Of a stretch of 64,000 bases of DNA, positions 26,342 through 36,766 are shown in pieces. Origin of the DNA: Shewanella fidelis ATCC BAA-318 (GTDB lineage: Bacteria; Pseudomonadota; Gammaproteobacteria; Enterobacterales; Shewanellaceae); assembly GCF_000518605.1 (NCBI RefSeq), contig NZ_JADX01000010.1, forward strand, positions 186,001 through 250,000. Reading direction: 5' to 3'. The notes under the pieces are model-generated. The model was not told the origin of the DNA. It made no database searches and was given only the letters and a program-made list of their open reading frames with translations. The translations under genes and the position numbers were made by a program. Each line of letters opens with the position of its first letter. Position 1 is the stretch's first letter.

Positions 26342-27520
26342 TTATTGCTCCTTCAGTGCCATTGAATTTGCCGCTTCTGATGTAGCAGCTAATTCAGACT
26401 CTGCAAATCCCTTTTTAGCAAAAATGCCGATAGGAATAAGCAATAACAAAAAGCCCCAATAACTTAGCATTTGCGGCAAACTCGCAATCAAGCTCTGGCC
26501 GTAACTAACAACAGCTATATGGGTTTCAATATAGTGGCTGGTAGGCATAATAACTCGCCACCATTGGGCTAATTGTGGCATTTCATGGGTAGGAAAAGTC
26601 ACGCCCATAAAAGCAAAAGCAGGCGCAAACATGGCAGTGCAAAAACTGATAACCCGAGCGCTGTCTTTTAAGACAAAGAAAATCGTCAAAACCACCAGCC
26701 AAACAGCTAACAGCATTAGCGTTTGCGCAATCAACAGCACCGCAATACTGCCGGCGATAGGTAAACCTAAATACAGGTAGATAAGCGCTAAAATAAAGCC
26801 GCCATGTAACAAAACCAATGGTGTATAGAACACAACCTTGGCAGCTATAACTTTATAAACACCGAGCTGATACCATTGCTTGGTGGTATTCCAGCGCAAC
26901 TCGCGGTTAAGGCTATTGGCAAATACCATCATGGCCACCAACTGCAGTAAGGCAATTAATACTGGCGGCACTAAAAAGCCAACGTAATTATTGTTGCGGT
27001 TAAACAAGGCGGTTGTTTGGCTACTAACTGGACTTAAATTGACTGCAACACGCTCCATAGGCACGCCAGCGGCAAGCAGTTTTAGTTCACCTAAAGGTTT
27101 TAAACCATCAGCCATGCTGGCTTGTAGCTGGCTCGATAGCAGCTTACCTACTAGAAGAAATTGACTGTTATAACGAATATCAATTATCGGTGTTTTTGAG
27201 GTTAGTAAGTCGCGCTTAAGGCCATAGGGCAACACGAGCAAAGCATACACTTCACCTTGCTTCATCGCCGCTTCAGCACTTGGTAGTCCGGTATAACTAA
27301 TCGGCTTAGTCACAGGGTTAGCTTGTAGCTGCCGCGCCAATGCTCGACTAGTCTGACTGTTATCTAAATCGACTACAGCTACGGGTAATTGCCTCGGTAA
27401 CCCCGCGCTAAAAAGTAACCATAAGGCAATGATGCTGATTAGCGGAATATAGCTAACCAATGCCAACTGCCAAGGATCGTCTTGCAGAGCGGTAAACTCT
27501 CGCTTGAGCGCCTTTATCAC
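26342..27520 (-). CDS. ABC-2 type transporter permease (first)
   Basis: 392 residues with the same layout as its neighbour: N-terminal TM (about 21-41), periplasmic region with LPVAVVDLDNSQTSRALARQ, and a C-terminal set of TMs. The two share domain order and a similar start, so they are paralogues that probably pair. The start is a GTG at 27520 with GAGGAAGG upstream. It follows the HlyD-type gene by 17 bases. Expected substrates for such systems are drugs or peptides; nothing here specifies one. Confidence 0.88.
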   Translation of the reverse strand: MIKALKREFTALQDDPWQLALVSYIPLISIIALWLLFSAGLPRQLPVAVVDLDNSQTSRALARQLQANPVTKPISYTGLPSAEAAMKQGEVYALLVLPYGLKRDLLTSKTPIIDIRYNSQFLLVGKLLSSQLQASMADGLKPLGELKLLAAGVPMERVAVNLSPVSSQTTALFNRNNNYVGFLVPPVLIALLQLVAMMVFANSLNRELRWNTTKQWYQLGVYKVIAAKVVFYTPLVLLHGGFILALIYLYLGLPIAGSIAVLLIAQTLMLLAVWLVVLTIFFVLKDSARVISFCTAMFAPAFAFMGVTFPTHEMPQLAQWWRVIMPTSHYIETHIAVVSYGQSLIASLPQMLSYWGFLLLLIPIGIFAKKGFAESELAATSEAANSMALKEQ

Positions 27521-27537
27521 AGCCTTCCTCGCTTACC

Positions 27538-28509
27538 TTACAGGGTGAATAACACCGACATACCAACACGGAGATCGGCAATAGGCTGATTAGGACGCAG
27601 TTCCACTTGGAATGTGCGCATATCGAAATCATGGCCACTTTCAGTTGCTCGCCAAGTAGCAAAGTCTCCCATCACAGCAATGTGACTTACAGTAAACTCA
27701 ACTTGCTTTTCTAGCGCCGGAATAGTGAGCTTTAATACATCACCTTGTTTGAACTGTTTAAGTTGATCTTCACGAACTTGAAATACCGCCCAAGCATCAC
27801 TCATATCAATTAGGCTTACTACAGGAAAGCCGCTTGGTGCGAGCTCACCAGCTTGCAGCAGTACTTCGCTTATCTCACCGGTTTTAGGCGAGCGCATTTG
27901 GCTATCAGATAAAATTGCCGTAACTTCATTAACAGCACCTTCAGCCATACGGGCATTACCTGCCGCCGCCGCTTTAGTTTCAACTCGCGCACCTTCATCT
28001 GTCATCTGATACATGGCTAGTGCAGCTTGCTCGGTGTATTTTGCCGCTTGCCATTGAGTAAAGGCTTCATCACGCTTTTGTCTAGCCAGTACACCTTCGT
28101 TAAATAGTACTTCCACTCGATCAAAAGTAGTACGGGCCAACTTAGCTGCAGCTTGTGCTTTTAGCCATTGCTCTTTTGATGCTGCAACCTGTTGCTTACG
28201 CGCACCATTATCGGCCTCTTGTTGCATAGCTAATGCAGCATCTCGGCCGCCCTCAGCTTGCATCAACTTCGCTTTTAACTCTGGACTGTAAATGGCGTAA
28301 AGTAGATCGCCTTCAGTAACCTTGTCTCCACGTCTAACGAGTACTTCCTCAACCCTACCAGGTACTTTAGATGACACGTTATATTCACGCGCTTCAATCT
28401 GTCCTTGCAATAACTGCGGCTTAGGGCTGTAAGCAAGGATTAACCCATAGGCTAATGCAGCAATTAATAGGCTTAGCGCTAATATGGCTAAAATACGGTT
28501 AGTGCGCAT
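27538..28509 (-). CDS. HlyD-family periplasmic adaptor (membrane fusion protein)
   Basis: 323 residues: an N-terminal anchor (about 7-28), then QGQIEAREYNVSSKVPGRVEEVLVRRG, the biotinyl-lipoyl-like half typical of HlyD/YbhG/EmrA adaptors, a coiled coil (about 85-190) and a C-terminal beta-barrel half. It links inner-membrane pumps to a TolC-type duct. It overlaps the TolC-type gene by 11 bases and precedes the permeases. Confidence 0.9.
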   Translation of the reverse strand: MRTNRILAILALSLLIAALAYGLILAYSPKPQLLQGQIEAREYNVSSKVPGRVEEVLVRRGDKVTEGDLLYAIYSPELKAKLMQAEGGRDAALAMQQEADNGARKQQVAASKEQWLKAQAAAKLARTTFDRVEVLFNEGVLARQKRDEAFTQWQAAKYTEQAALAMYQMTDEGARVETKAAAAGNARMAEGAVNEVTAILSDSQMRSPKTGEISEVLLQAGELAPSGFPVVSLIDMSDAWAVFQVREDQLKQFKQGDVLKLTIPALEKQVEFTVSHIAVMGDFATWRATESGHDFDMRTFQVELRPNQPIADLRVGMSVLFTL

Positions 28510-29890
28510 TGAGATCTCCCTGCTGAATACTTCTACCTATAAATTCATCTAACTGGCCACTGATAGCCATGAGTCTTGCGTATGCTTGTACATAACGGTA
28601 TTGTGCGCCCAATTGCTGAGTTGCAACCGCATTAAGCTTAAGTTCTGCGTCTACCTTTTCGATTGAAGTCGACAGCCCCTGCTTAAACGCAATGTCTCGT
28701 AAACGTTTATTCTCTTCAGCTAAGCTCATAGACGTGTTAAGCGATAACACCTCTTCCTGTGCTTGCAGCATTTGGCGGTAACTTTGATCCAATAGTAAAT
28801 TGAGATCTTGTTGAGTTTGCGCCTTGGTATATCGCGCTTGAAGCAAAGCGCTTTGTGCAGCTTCAACCTTACCACTACGGCCATCCCTACTCAGTAACGG
28901 CATGGTAAAACCAACCCCAAGCATCCAGTCAGGCTCTATTTGAGAGAACAAACTGTCATCTTCATACAAGGTGTAATTACCATAAAGGAATACTGTTGGC
29001 AGATAGCTACCTTTCTCAACGTCCACCAAACCTTTGGCTTGTGCCTCTTTAGCCTCTATTAACTTTAATGCTGGATGCTGCGCCATGGTTAATTGCGCTA
29101 GCTGTGGTAATGATGGTGCGCTGTGCAACATAAACAGCGGTGAAGTGGTGTTAACTTGGCGCTCATGTAACATGCGCGACAATGCAATCATTGCCATTTC
29201 AGACTGGCGCTTAGCGCTGCCGTAGCTCACCTTGGCATTTTCAAGCGCAACCTGTGCATTGAGACGCTCTACTTTAGCGATTTGCCCTTGCTGTTCTAGT
29301 TTCTCTGCGTGTGAAGCATGTAAGGTAAGTGAATCGACGAGTTCTGATTGGGTTTGCGCAAGAGAGTGAGTCACAGCCACCGCGTAGTAACGATCCACCA
29401 GCTGTAAGAAAAGCTCACGATGGGTTAACTTAAGCTCTTGCTCCTTTTCAGCTACGTGAGCTTCATGGATCCCTTGAGCTGCAGTAATTTTTCCGCCGGT
29501 GTAAATAGGCCACATCGCTTGCAAACTAGAGCGAAAGATATCTTGTTCGGTAAACGGGGTAACAAATAAACTTCCGGGGATCCCGGCTAATGCACCGCCC
29601 AATGCTGGCGGCAGCGTTGCCGGATCAAGCGAGGCAAGCGGATTAAGATCACGCAGATCTAACTCAATCGGTTTTTCTAAGCGGGTATAACTACCAGTTA
29701 GGTTGATCGATGGCAGGTTCATATCTTCACCTGCTTCACGTTCTGCCTCAGCGCGATTAACCTCTTGCGCCCCAGCCTGCAGTTTATCGCTAACTTTGGT
29801 CAGCTGCTGCCAAGCCTGATCAAAGGTCATTGGCTTAGCTTGAACAACAAGCGGCAAAGTGACTATAAATGCACACAGCAAACGTTTCAT
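28499..29890 (-). CDS. TolC-family outer membrane efflux protein
   Basis: 463 residues from the ATG at 29890, which has AGAGGTG 6 bases upstream and gives a proper signal peptide (about 1-18, MKRLLCAFIVTLPLVVQA); a longer frame reaching 29953 lacks such support. The body shows two long coiled-coil repeats and the strands expected of TolC channels. It is the first gene of a four-gene operon (outer duct, adaptor, two permeases), 191 bases from tldD. Confidence 0.9.
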   Translation of the reverse strand: MKRLLCAFIVTLPLVVQAKPMTFDQAWQQLTKVSDKLQAGAQEVNRAEAEREAGEDMNLPSINLTGSYTRLEKPIELDLRDLNPLASLDPATLPPALGGALAGIPGSLFVTPFTEQDIFRSSLQAMWPIYTGGKITAAQGIHEAHVAEKEQELKLTHRELFLQLVDRYYAVAVTHSLAQTQSELVDSLTLHASHAEKLEQQGQIAKVERLNAQVALENAKVSYGSAKRQSEMAMIALSRMLHERQVNTTSPLFMLHSAPSLPQLAQLTMAQHPALKLIEAKEAQAKGLVDVEKGSYLPTVFLYGNYTLYEDDSLFSQIEPDWMLGVGFTMPLLSRDGRSGKVEAAQSALLQARYTKAQTQQDLNLLLDQSYRQMLQAQEEVLSLNTSMSLAEENKRLRDIAFKQGLSTSIEKVDAELKLNAVATQQLGAQYRYVQAYARLMAISGQLDEFIGRSIQQGDLNAH

Positions 29891-29954
29891 TAACACCTCT
29901 AGAGCTTTTACTCTATTTCCATTGGTAAATACTATCATTGCTATATATTGCAAG

Positions 29955-29991
29955 CTAGGACTTAGGCGAAACTCCTATCGCTAAATCCTAG
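29955..29991. repeat. Imperfect inverted repeat upstream of the efflux operon
   Basis: CTAGGACTTAG (29955-29965) pairs with CTAAATCCTAG (29981-29991) with one mismatch. It is 65 bases upstream of the TolC-type start and could be an operator or a remnant of the CTAG-rich repeat seen at 17471. Confidence 0.55.
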
Positions 29992-30081
29992 ACGATATTG
30001 GATTTTTTTGCTTATTAATAGCCAACCTTTAGCCGATACGGATTAACAGTAACAGCAGGTATAAAGCTCAATCCGCCGTTG

Positions 30082-31530
30082 TTAAGCCGTACCGCCGACA
30101 GTTAATTTGTCTAACTTCAATGTAGGCTGACCAACACCAACTGGAACGCTTTGGCCATCTTTACCGCACACACCAACGCCTTTATCTAAGGCAAGATCAT
30201 TACCTACCATAGAGATCTGGCTCATTGATTCTGGACCATTACCAATTAAGGTTGCACCTTTAATCGCTTGAGTAACTTCACCGTCTTCAATTAAATAAGC
30301 TTCAGAAGCCGAAAACACAAACTTACCCGAAGTAATGTCTACCTGACCACCACCAAAGTTAGGCGCATAGATCCCCTTCTTCACTGACTTAATGATCTCA
30401 GCTGGATCTGACTCACCTGCTTGCATATAGGTATTGGTCATACGTGGCATTGGTAAATGCGCATAAGATTCACGGCGTCCATTACCTGTAGATTGCTGGC
30501 CCATCAAACGAGCATTTAGCTTATCTTGCATGTAACCCTTCAAAATACCGTTTTCGATCAGTACCGTCTTTTGGGTTGCAACGCCTTCATCGTCAATGGT
30601 TAATGAGCCACGACGATTAGCAATGGTACCGTCATCAACAACAGTCACTAATTCAGACGCCACCTTCTGACCAACTTTACCGCTAAAGGCGCTGCTGCCT
30701 TTACGGTTAAAGTCACCTTCAAGACCATGACCAACAGCTTCATGCAGCAATACACCTGGCCAGCCAGCACCAAGCACGACAGGCATTTCCCCCGCAGGAG
30801 CGTCAATAGCGTGCAAGTTCACTTGAGCTTGACGCACGGCCTCACGTGCAAAGGCGAAACAATATGGTAAGCCATCATCTGCATCTTCAATTAATACGCT
30901 GTAATCGTGACGACCACCGCCACCTGATGCGCCACGCTCACGCTTGCCATCTTCTTCTAAAATAACACTGCAATTAAAGCGTACTAACGGACGAATGTCG
31001 GCCGCTAATGTGCCGTCACTTGCAGCCACTAAAATCTCTTCATGTACCCCAGATAAGCTCACAACCACCTGAATAATGCGACTGTCTAGACTACGAATAT
31101 AAGCATCAGCTTGCTTAAGTAGCTCGATTTTTTTTACTTCTTCCATAGCGGCGATTGGATCGCTACTGATATAAAGTGCTTTGTGATCCTGTTTAGCCCA
31201 AGCATTCACTTGCGCATTACCACCTGCGGTTGCAATACCGCGCGCTGCAGTAGCTGCCGCCTCTAGCGCACTTGGGGTAATTTCATCAGCGTAGGCAAAA
31301 CCGGTTTTCTCGCCAGTAATTGCACGTACACCTACTCCACGCTCAATATGGAAGCTACCGTCTTTAACGATACCGTCTTCGAGTACCCAAGACTCATGAC
31401 GACTGCCTTGAAAATACAGATCAGAGAAGTCAATTTGATGCTCATGGATACGCTTTAAATAGCTTTGTAAATCATCTATTGCTAGCCCATCTTGTAATAA
31501 GCTTTGTCCAACTTGAGTTAAAAGTGACAT
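30082..31530 (-). CDS. tldD: Metalloprotease TldD
   Basis: 482 residues, full length. The zinc-binding HEAVGH motif is at about residues 263-268 ([14 protein letters not shown]), intact. It pairs with PmbA/TldE to form the active protease; the partner gene is at 20328-21668 in this window. AGAGAA precedes the ATG at 31530. It follows the nitrilase-family gene on the same strand after a 102-base gap. The ATG is supported by homology to the family's start. Confidence 0.96.
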   Translation of the reverse strand: MSLLTQVGQSLLQDGLAIDDLQSYLKRIHEHQIDFSDLYFQGSRHESWVLEDGIVKDGSFHIERGVGVRAITGEKTGFAYADEITPSALEAAATAARGIATAGGNAQVNAWAKQDHKALYISSDPIAAMEEVKKIELLKQADAYIRSLDSRIIQVVVSLSGVHEEILVAASDGTLAADIRPLVRFNCSVILEEDGKRERGASGGGGRHDYSVLIEDADDGLPYCFAFAREAVRQAQVNLHAIDAPAGEMPVVLGAGWPGVLLHEAVGHGLEGDFNRKGSSAFSGKVGQKVASELVTVVDDGTIANRRGSLTIDDEGVATQKTVLIENGILKGYMQDKLNARLMGQQSTGNGRRESYAHLPMPRMTNTYMQAGESDPAEIIKSVKKGIYAPNFGGGQVDITSGKFVFSASEAYLIEDGEVTQAIKGATLIGNGPESMSQISMVGNDLALDKGVGVCGKDGQSVPVGVGQPTLKLDKLTVGGTA

Positions 31531-31632
31531 CTATTCTCTCTTTTATTAATTCAATCAATATATTGGCAGAGCCGATCTATTTATATCTTGTTCGGCTCGC
31601 TTAAATTTGTGCTACCGCTGTAACTTGTTGAA

Positions 31633-32463
31633 TCACACCTTTAGTTGCGGCGCTATAAATCTGTTGTGACCCATGACCGGCATCTTAGCTCGAATACTGT
31701 GTACGCTTTGCAGATCAATGTCAGCTTGCAGCCAGCCTGTACCTTGCGGTTTTTGCGCGATGATCTCGCCCCAAGGGCTGACTATCATACTTTGCCCCCA
31801 AGTCTCACGGCTACCGCCATTATGCGATCCCCACTGTGCAGCACCAAAAACAAAGCACTGAGTCTCAATTGCACGTGCTTGTAATAGCACTTGCCAGTGC
31901 GCTTCGCCGGTTACCTTAGTGAATGCGGCTGGCACGGCAATCATCTCAGCCCCCGCCTCACGCAATGCCCGAAACAGATCGCTAAAACGAATATCATAAC
32001 AAATTGCTAAGCCGAGTTTCCCTAAAGGTGTATCTACTACAACGATACGATCTCCTGGGCAAAATGCGTCACTTTCGCGATATTGCTTAGTGCCGTCACT
32101 CACCTCAACATCAAACAGGTGCAGCTTGTCATATTGTCCAAGTTCACTTCCATCATGGTCAAACACGTAGCAGCGATTATAAACTCGGCCATCGGCAGCT
32201 AAAATTGGAATACTGCCGGCAACTAATACCACTTGATATTGTGCTGCTAGCTCAGCAAGAGCTTGTTTTAACTTGCTGTCTTCAGCGCGAGTGGCATATT
32301 GTAGCTGCTGACTTTCTTGCCCCCCAAACAGCAGGCAACATTCGGGCAGCACAACCATTTGTGCACCATCGGTGTGAATTAACTGCTTAAGCTGCGACTC
32401 GATAAACGCTATGTTGTCGGCTACGCTGCGACTGCTTTGACATTGCAATAGGCTGACTTGCAT
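31633..32463 (-). CDS. Nitrilase superfamily carbon-nitrogen hydrolase
   Basis: 276 residues. The catalytic triad is visible: E41 (VVLPECC), K113 (YDKLHLFD) and C155 (LAICYDIRF). Length and MQVSLLQCQSS start fit the Nit1/Nit2-like branch, which repairs deaminated glutathione or hydrolyses amides; the substrate is unproven here. AGGAGAG lies 6 bases before the ATG, so the start is sound even though it lies inside the end of yhdP: the two genes overlap by 77 bases. Confidence 0.92.
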   Translation of the reverse strand: MQVSLLQCQSSRSVADNIAFIESQLKQLIHTDGAQMVVLPECCLLFGGQESQQLQYATRAEDSKLKQALAELAAQYQVVLVAGSIPILAADGRVYNRCYVFDHDGSELGQYDKLHLFDVEVSDGTKQYRESDAFCPGDRIVVVDTPLGKLGLAICYDIRFSDLFRALREAGAEMIAVPAAFTKVTGEAHWQVLLQARAIETQCFVFGAAQWGSHNGGSRETWGQSMIVSPWGEIIAQKPQGTGWLQADIDLQSVHSIRAKMPVMGHNRFIAPQLKV

Positions 32464-35400
32464 CTAACTCTCCTTGTTTGGGCTGTTCGCTAGCTCCTTG
32501 GTTCGCTCGCGGTTGCGTCAGTTGCTGGCTTTCTTGGGCTGGAACATCTTTTATTGGCCGCTTTGGCGCTAGCTCAATCACTTGTGCAGGCGCGTTTTTA
32601 GTTTCAAGCTCACTAGCTTGCGCAGCAGAGGTCGCGGGCTCAAGAGTCACTTCATCAAACACTGTCTTAACAGGCTTTGCCGCACTGAGTTCAACCGCTT
32701 GAGGGCTCGCGCTAGTGCGCGGTTCGCTAATTGCAGACGCTACTGGCTTTGCTGTCGCTTGGGTTGCTTTGCTCTCAACTTTACTAGCACTGCTCGCTTC
32801 ATTAATGGCCTTTACCGCAGACTGAGACTTTGACTGTTGGGCATCAGTCGCACTTTGTGGAGATGGTACATTTAGCTGACCATCCTGTTTCGGCAATGCA
32901 GATTCAGGGATCTCAATCTCTTTACTTTTGCGTTCAAGCTCTTCAAGTTTAGGCTCAGACATAGTACCGGTTAATCTAAAACGGATCTCCGAGATCACTT
33001 CAATCACAGGCTCTAACACCTTAGTTAACGCAAATGCACCTAAGCCAAACGTCCAACCACCTGTGCTCAACAGCACCACTGTTGGTACACTTGAAGCTAA
33101 TTGAGGCACAAAGCGAATGTCGTAATTCAAACTTTCTGTGGTTAAGTCGGTAAAGCCGCGTACTCGCATGTTACCTGCAACCGCATTCATCTCTGTGTCA
33201 GTGGTTTTGACAACGCCATTATCAATATTTAGTGTGCCGCCAAATGAATCAAAATAAAGCCCTTTACCAAAAACATCCGAAAAATCTAGCGACAACTTAC
33301 GCAGCAATGAATCTAAGCTAAACAAAGAGAAAATACGCGCTCCTTTGTCACTCACTTCAGAAAGATGGCCTTTACCCAAATCAAAAACCACCTCGCCATT
33401 GAGGGTTTCAAGCGAAAACGCATAAGGTGCGCCAGTCCATGAAATATCTGCGGTTACCGCAGTAGGTGCATCTTTAAGGCCTGGGTCTATACCTAATTTT
33501 TCAGACAGATAATCAAACTTTTCAGCGTCTAGGCTCAACTGGAATGAGGTAATATTTTTCCCTGCAGTCATGTTCCAGTCACCCTTACCTTTTAGCTCAA
33601 CATTTGGCGTAGTGATCGATACCGTTTGGATCTGGTAAAGCTCACCGTTGGGCGTACCTTGTAAAACCAAGTGCCCTAACGGTTTACCGTACAACGCAAA
33701 ATCGTCAACATCGACGGCTAATGGCGGCAAGTTTGCCATAATAGTTTCTGATTTATAGTGGGCTGTTTCTTCAGTACGCGGCTCCGGTGACATATGGAAT
33801 TTTGAAGCCACGATCTTTAAACCTTGCTTCACCCAGTCAGGATAGAAGTCGATACGACCATCAAACTCTTGCGAAGTGATATCAAAACGCCAAGCATGTT
33901 CAGTCGGTTCAGCCACAAAATGAACATCAGCTAACGGCTGCCCCATTAAGTTAAGGTGGTTAAAATCGGCATCAATAGATACCAATGCTGGGAAAAAGCC
34001 GGATGATTGCTCTGTCACGGATCCATCTGGCGTCATTTCAGCATCAGCTGTTTGACTTACAAACCCTTGAATAATCGGTAGCCAAGGAGAGAACTCGGTT
34101 TGGTCAATATCTATTTGCAGATGACCTTTGTTTTTACGAAGCATATCGCCCGGCTTAAAAAGTCGACCAAGCAAAATATCGTAATGGGCTAAACGATTAC
34201 CTGATCCAGCATCAAAGCCGCCCCAAAATTCTAGCTGTTTATCGAGTTTAATGCCGAGAGAGGCGGTTTTATTGTCGCCAATTAACTCAGCAACTAAATG
34301 CTTAGCCTCTGCAGCTTCTTTGGCAAATGGTGCGGGGAGATCCAGAGCCGTACCAAGCAAGTCACTTTCGACACGCGCTTGAACTCGGTAACCAATAGGG
34401 TCAAAAATCAGTCTTAAATCACCGCTCCAGTCTGCTTGCCCTGAATAGTACGGGCTTAGGGGGTTATTTAGCTCAGCAGGCAAATTAGCCAATTGCCACT
34501 GGCCGTCTAGTTCGACATTGACCCCATAGTTTTTATTCATGCTTTCGGTGTTAAAGCTAAACTGCAGCGGTTGCTGATACATCTTAGCTGTAAACCCTTT
34601 ACCGCTGACCACATCATTAACAAACTGCAGCTGGCCCGTGACGCTCGTTAAAGCAATTCCCGGCTCGGTGATATATACAGGGGTATCATCAAAGTTGACC
34701 GTACCTTTAATAACCTCGCTTTCACCATCATATAAGGGAATGCTCAAATCTATTTGGCCGCTAATATCACCAGAGATTTGTACCACATCTAGCGTTGCAC
34801 CAACTGAGCCCTTTAACGGTGACTTTTGGATCACTTCATTAGCAGCCTCAGCTGTAGTCGCAAGATCAAGTTTGACTTCAAGTAAGCTTTTTTCTCCAAG
34901 GTCAGGAATGCCAATGTAGGCGCCGCTGGCGTTAACATCCAACAGTTGTCCTTGGTTAATCCACAACTTCATCGCCTTGTTTTCAAACAGTGCCGACAGG
35001 TTTAATTGGTCAACTTCCGGCCAGCTTGGCTCAAACTCATAAGTTGCGTCGCTCAGGGTAAATCCTGCTTGAAAGAGTCCGTCTTGATTAGCATAAGGGT
35101 AGTCACTAAATGCACCATGCCACAGCACCACCGCATCTTCAGTTTTACCGGCTTTTAATGCTTGAGTTAAATAGCTCACCAGCGAGCTACTCATACCGTT
35201 AAGTGGAAAATACTGGTGCACATTAGCAACATCATGAATTTTTACATTAGCGAGTAGTGCCATATGTGCTGCTTCAGCAAACTCTAGGCGCACTGCGGCA
35301 TTGATATCTAAATCTTGATTGCTAAAGTGAATTTGAGGCAAAGATAGTGCTAGTTCAGCCAGATTGAACTCACCGCTAAAGCTATCCCCTTCGAGCTGAA

Positions 35401-36766
35401 TTGGCGCTTCGAAGCCACCGTTAAAATCAAGAGTATAACTCTGCTTTGGCAAAGCAAACTGCAATGTTTCATCAACAAGGCTCAGTTCAGCATCAACCGG
35501 AGCGCTACCTAAAATTGCATCGTTAGCCTGCCAAGTGACTTGCTCAAGAGCTAAATTCACTTTGGGCTGCGAAAGCAACTTATCCCAGTGAGCCTGAACC
35601 TGCTTAATTTTGCCCATTGGCTTTAATGCCTGCCAAGTTTTCAGGCCTTGAGGCTCTACTCCTGGGATTAGCGGTAATAATGGCAACAGCATTGCCAGAT
35701 CTAATTGATTTAAACTCGCGTCAATTCCTGCTTCACCTTTAGTTGCTTGCAGTTGTAGCTCAGGCCATGCTTGGTCATTAGTAGAAAAATGCAGATCATG
35801 ACTATTTAATCTCCAGCCTTGAGCATCGGGGCGCCAAAGTAGGCCGCCGGATTCTACCGTTAAGCGTTGAGGCTTATCATTTAAATGCCATTCAAGCCAG
35901 CTTGGCTGTAATGCGACGGCAACGGAGCTAATATCTCGATTAGCGAATTCGGCCCAAGCTTGTAGGTTTACCACCCCTTCTAAAGGCAGGCGCTTGGTCG
36001 CATCATAAGGGTTAGGCTGACGTGAGGCCCACTCGCCAATATCGAGAGAGCTGGCAGCTAAATAGAATTGGCCAACCAAAGACTCAGGACGATAGCCACT
36101 GCCTGTTAAATCAACATTTAATGCCAGTTGTTCAACCTCAGAGGCATCTTCATCTAAAAATAACTTGCCTTCGCCTCGATGACGACCATTAGCGTTACGC
36201 CACTTCATATCTTTGATAAAGATAGGGCGATAATCATGTTGTTTACTCAGTAATTGAAAGCGTGCATCGGTAATGGAGAAACGATCTAGCTGCTCTAATA
36301 ACAGTTTATATAGCCAATCGGTTTGCATGGCTGTAGAAGATTCACGAGGCTGCAGTGACTTTAAATGATCCAGATCTAACGCAACGTTGACGCCATCAAA
36401 GATCACATCTTCAATTTGCGGGCTCGCTGTAATGATGCTTTGCCAGAAATCGAACTTAACGTTTACTTGATTGAAAATCAGCGTCACAGGTAAGTTTTGT
36501 TGCGCCGGTAAAACAAAATTTTTAACCGTCAAAGCGGGGCCGTAAGCTTGCCATTCGGCCGCAAGTTTACCTACCTCGACCTCAACTTGGTATTCAGAAC
36601 CCACATAATTGATCAGCTCTACACGAACCTGATCAAGTTGCGGTAATAACCCTCGAAATAAGCTCACCATTAATGCAAACAGCACTAAAATGATCGCTAG
36701 AAATTGCCAGCAAAATCGAGGGAAATTAAAGGAGCGCTTTTTAGGCGCACATGCTTCAGGTGGCAC
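32387..36766 (-). CDS. yhdP: AsmA-like protein YhdP
   Basis: 1459 residues. An N-terminal membrane anchor (about 18-40) is followed by a very long repeated beta-groove, the AsmA/TamB/YhdP fold, thought to carry phospholipids between the inner and outer membranes. A conserved C-terminal block (FIPDL-like, ending around LEELERKSKEIEI) marks the usual end at about residue 1290; the last 165 residues are a low-complexity Ala/Ser/Gln/Lys/Glu tail not seen in E. coli YhdP (1266 residues). Translation begins at a GTG overlapping the rng stop (TAGTG). The stop lies 77 bases inside the nitrilase gene. Confidence 0.93.
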   Translation of the reverse strand: MPPEACAPKKRSFNFPRFCWQFLAIILVLFALMVSLFRGLLPQLDQVRVELINYVGSEYQVEVEVGKLAAEWQAYGPALTVKNFVLPAQQNLPVTLIFNQVNVKFDFWQSIITASPQIEDVIFDGVNVALDLDHLKSLQPRESSTAMQTDWLYKLLLEQLDRFSITDARFQLLSKQHDYRPIFIKDMKWRNANGRHRGEGKLFLDEDASEVEQLALNVDLTGSGYRPESLVGQFYLAASSLDIGEWASRQPNPYDATKRLPLEGVVNLQAWAEFANRDISSVAVALQPSWLEWHLNDKPQRLTVESGGLLWRPDAQGWRLNSHDLHFSTNDQAWPELQLQATKGEAGIDASLNQLDLAMLLPLLPLIPGVEPQGLKTWQALKPMGKIKQVQAHWDKLLSQPKVNLALEQVTWQANDAILGSAPVDAELSLVDETLQFALPKQSYTLDFNGGFEAPIQLEGDSFSGEFNLAELALSLPQIHFSNQDLDINAAVRLEFAEAAHMALLANVKIHDVANVHQYFPLNGMSSSLVSYLTQALKAGKTEDAVVLWHGAFSDYPYANQDGLFQAGFTLSDATYEFEPSWPEVDQLNLSALFENKAMKLWINQGQLLDVNASGAYIGIPDLGEKSLLEVKLDLATTAEAANEVIQKSPLKGSVGATLDVVQISGDISGQIDLSIPLYDGESEVIKGTVNFDDTPVYITEPGIALTSVTGQLQFVNDVVSGKGFTAKMYQQPLQFSFNTESMNKNYGVNVELDGQWQLANLPAELNNPLSPYYSGQADWSGDLRLIFDPIGYRVQARVESDLLGTALDLPAPFAKEAAEAKHLVAELIGDNKTASLGIKLDKQLEFWGGFDAGSGNRLAHYDILLGRLFKPGDMLRKNKGHLQIDIDQTEFSPWLPIIQGFVSQTADAEMTPDGSVTEQSSGFFPALVSIDADFNHLNLMGQPLADVHFVAEPTEHAWRFDITSQEFDGRIDFYPDWVKQGLKIVASKFHMSPEPRTEETAHYKSETIMANLPPLAVDVDDFALYGKPLGHLVLQGTPNGELYQIQTVSITTPNVELKGKGDWNMTAGKNITSFQLSLDAEKFDYLSEKLGIDPGLKDAPTAVTADISWTGAPYAFSLETLNGEVVFDLGKGHLSEVSDKGARIFSLFSLDSLLRKLSLDFSDVFGKGLYFDSFGGTLNIDNGVVKTTDTEMNAVAGNMRVRGFTDLTTESLNYDIRFVPQLASSVPTVVLLSTGGWTFGLGAFALTKVLEPVIEVISEIRFRLTGTMSEPKLEELERKSKEIEIPESALPKQDGQLNVPSPQSATDAQQSKSQSAVKAINEASSASKVESKATQATAKPVASAISEPRTSASPQAVELSAAKPVKTVFDEVTLEPATSAAQASELETKNAPAQVIELAPKRPIKDVPAQESQQLTQPRANQGASEQPKQGELDASQPIAMSKQSQRSRQHSVYRVAA

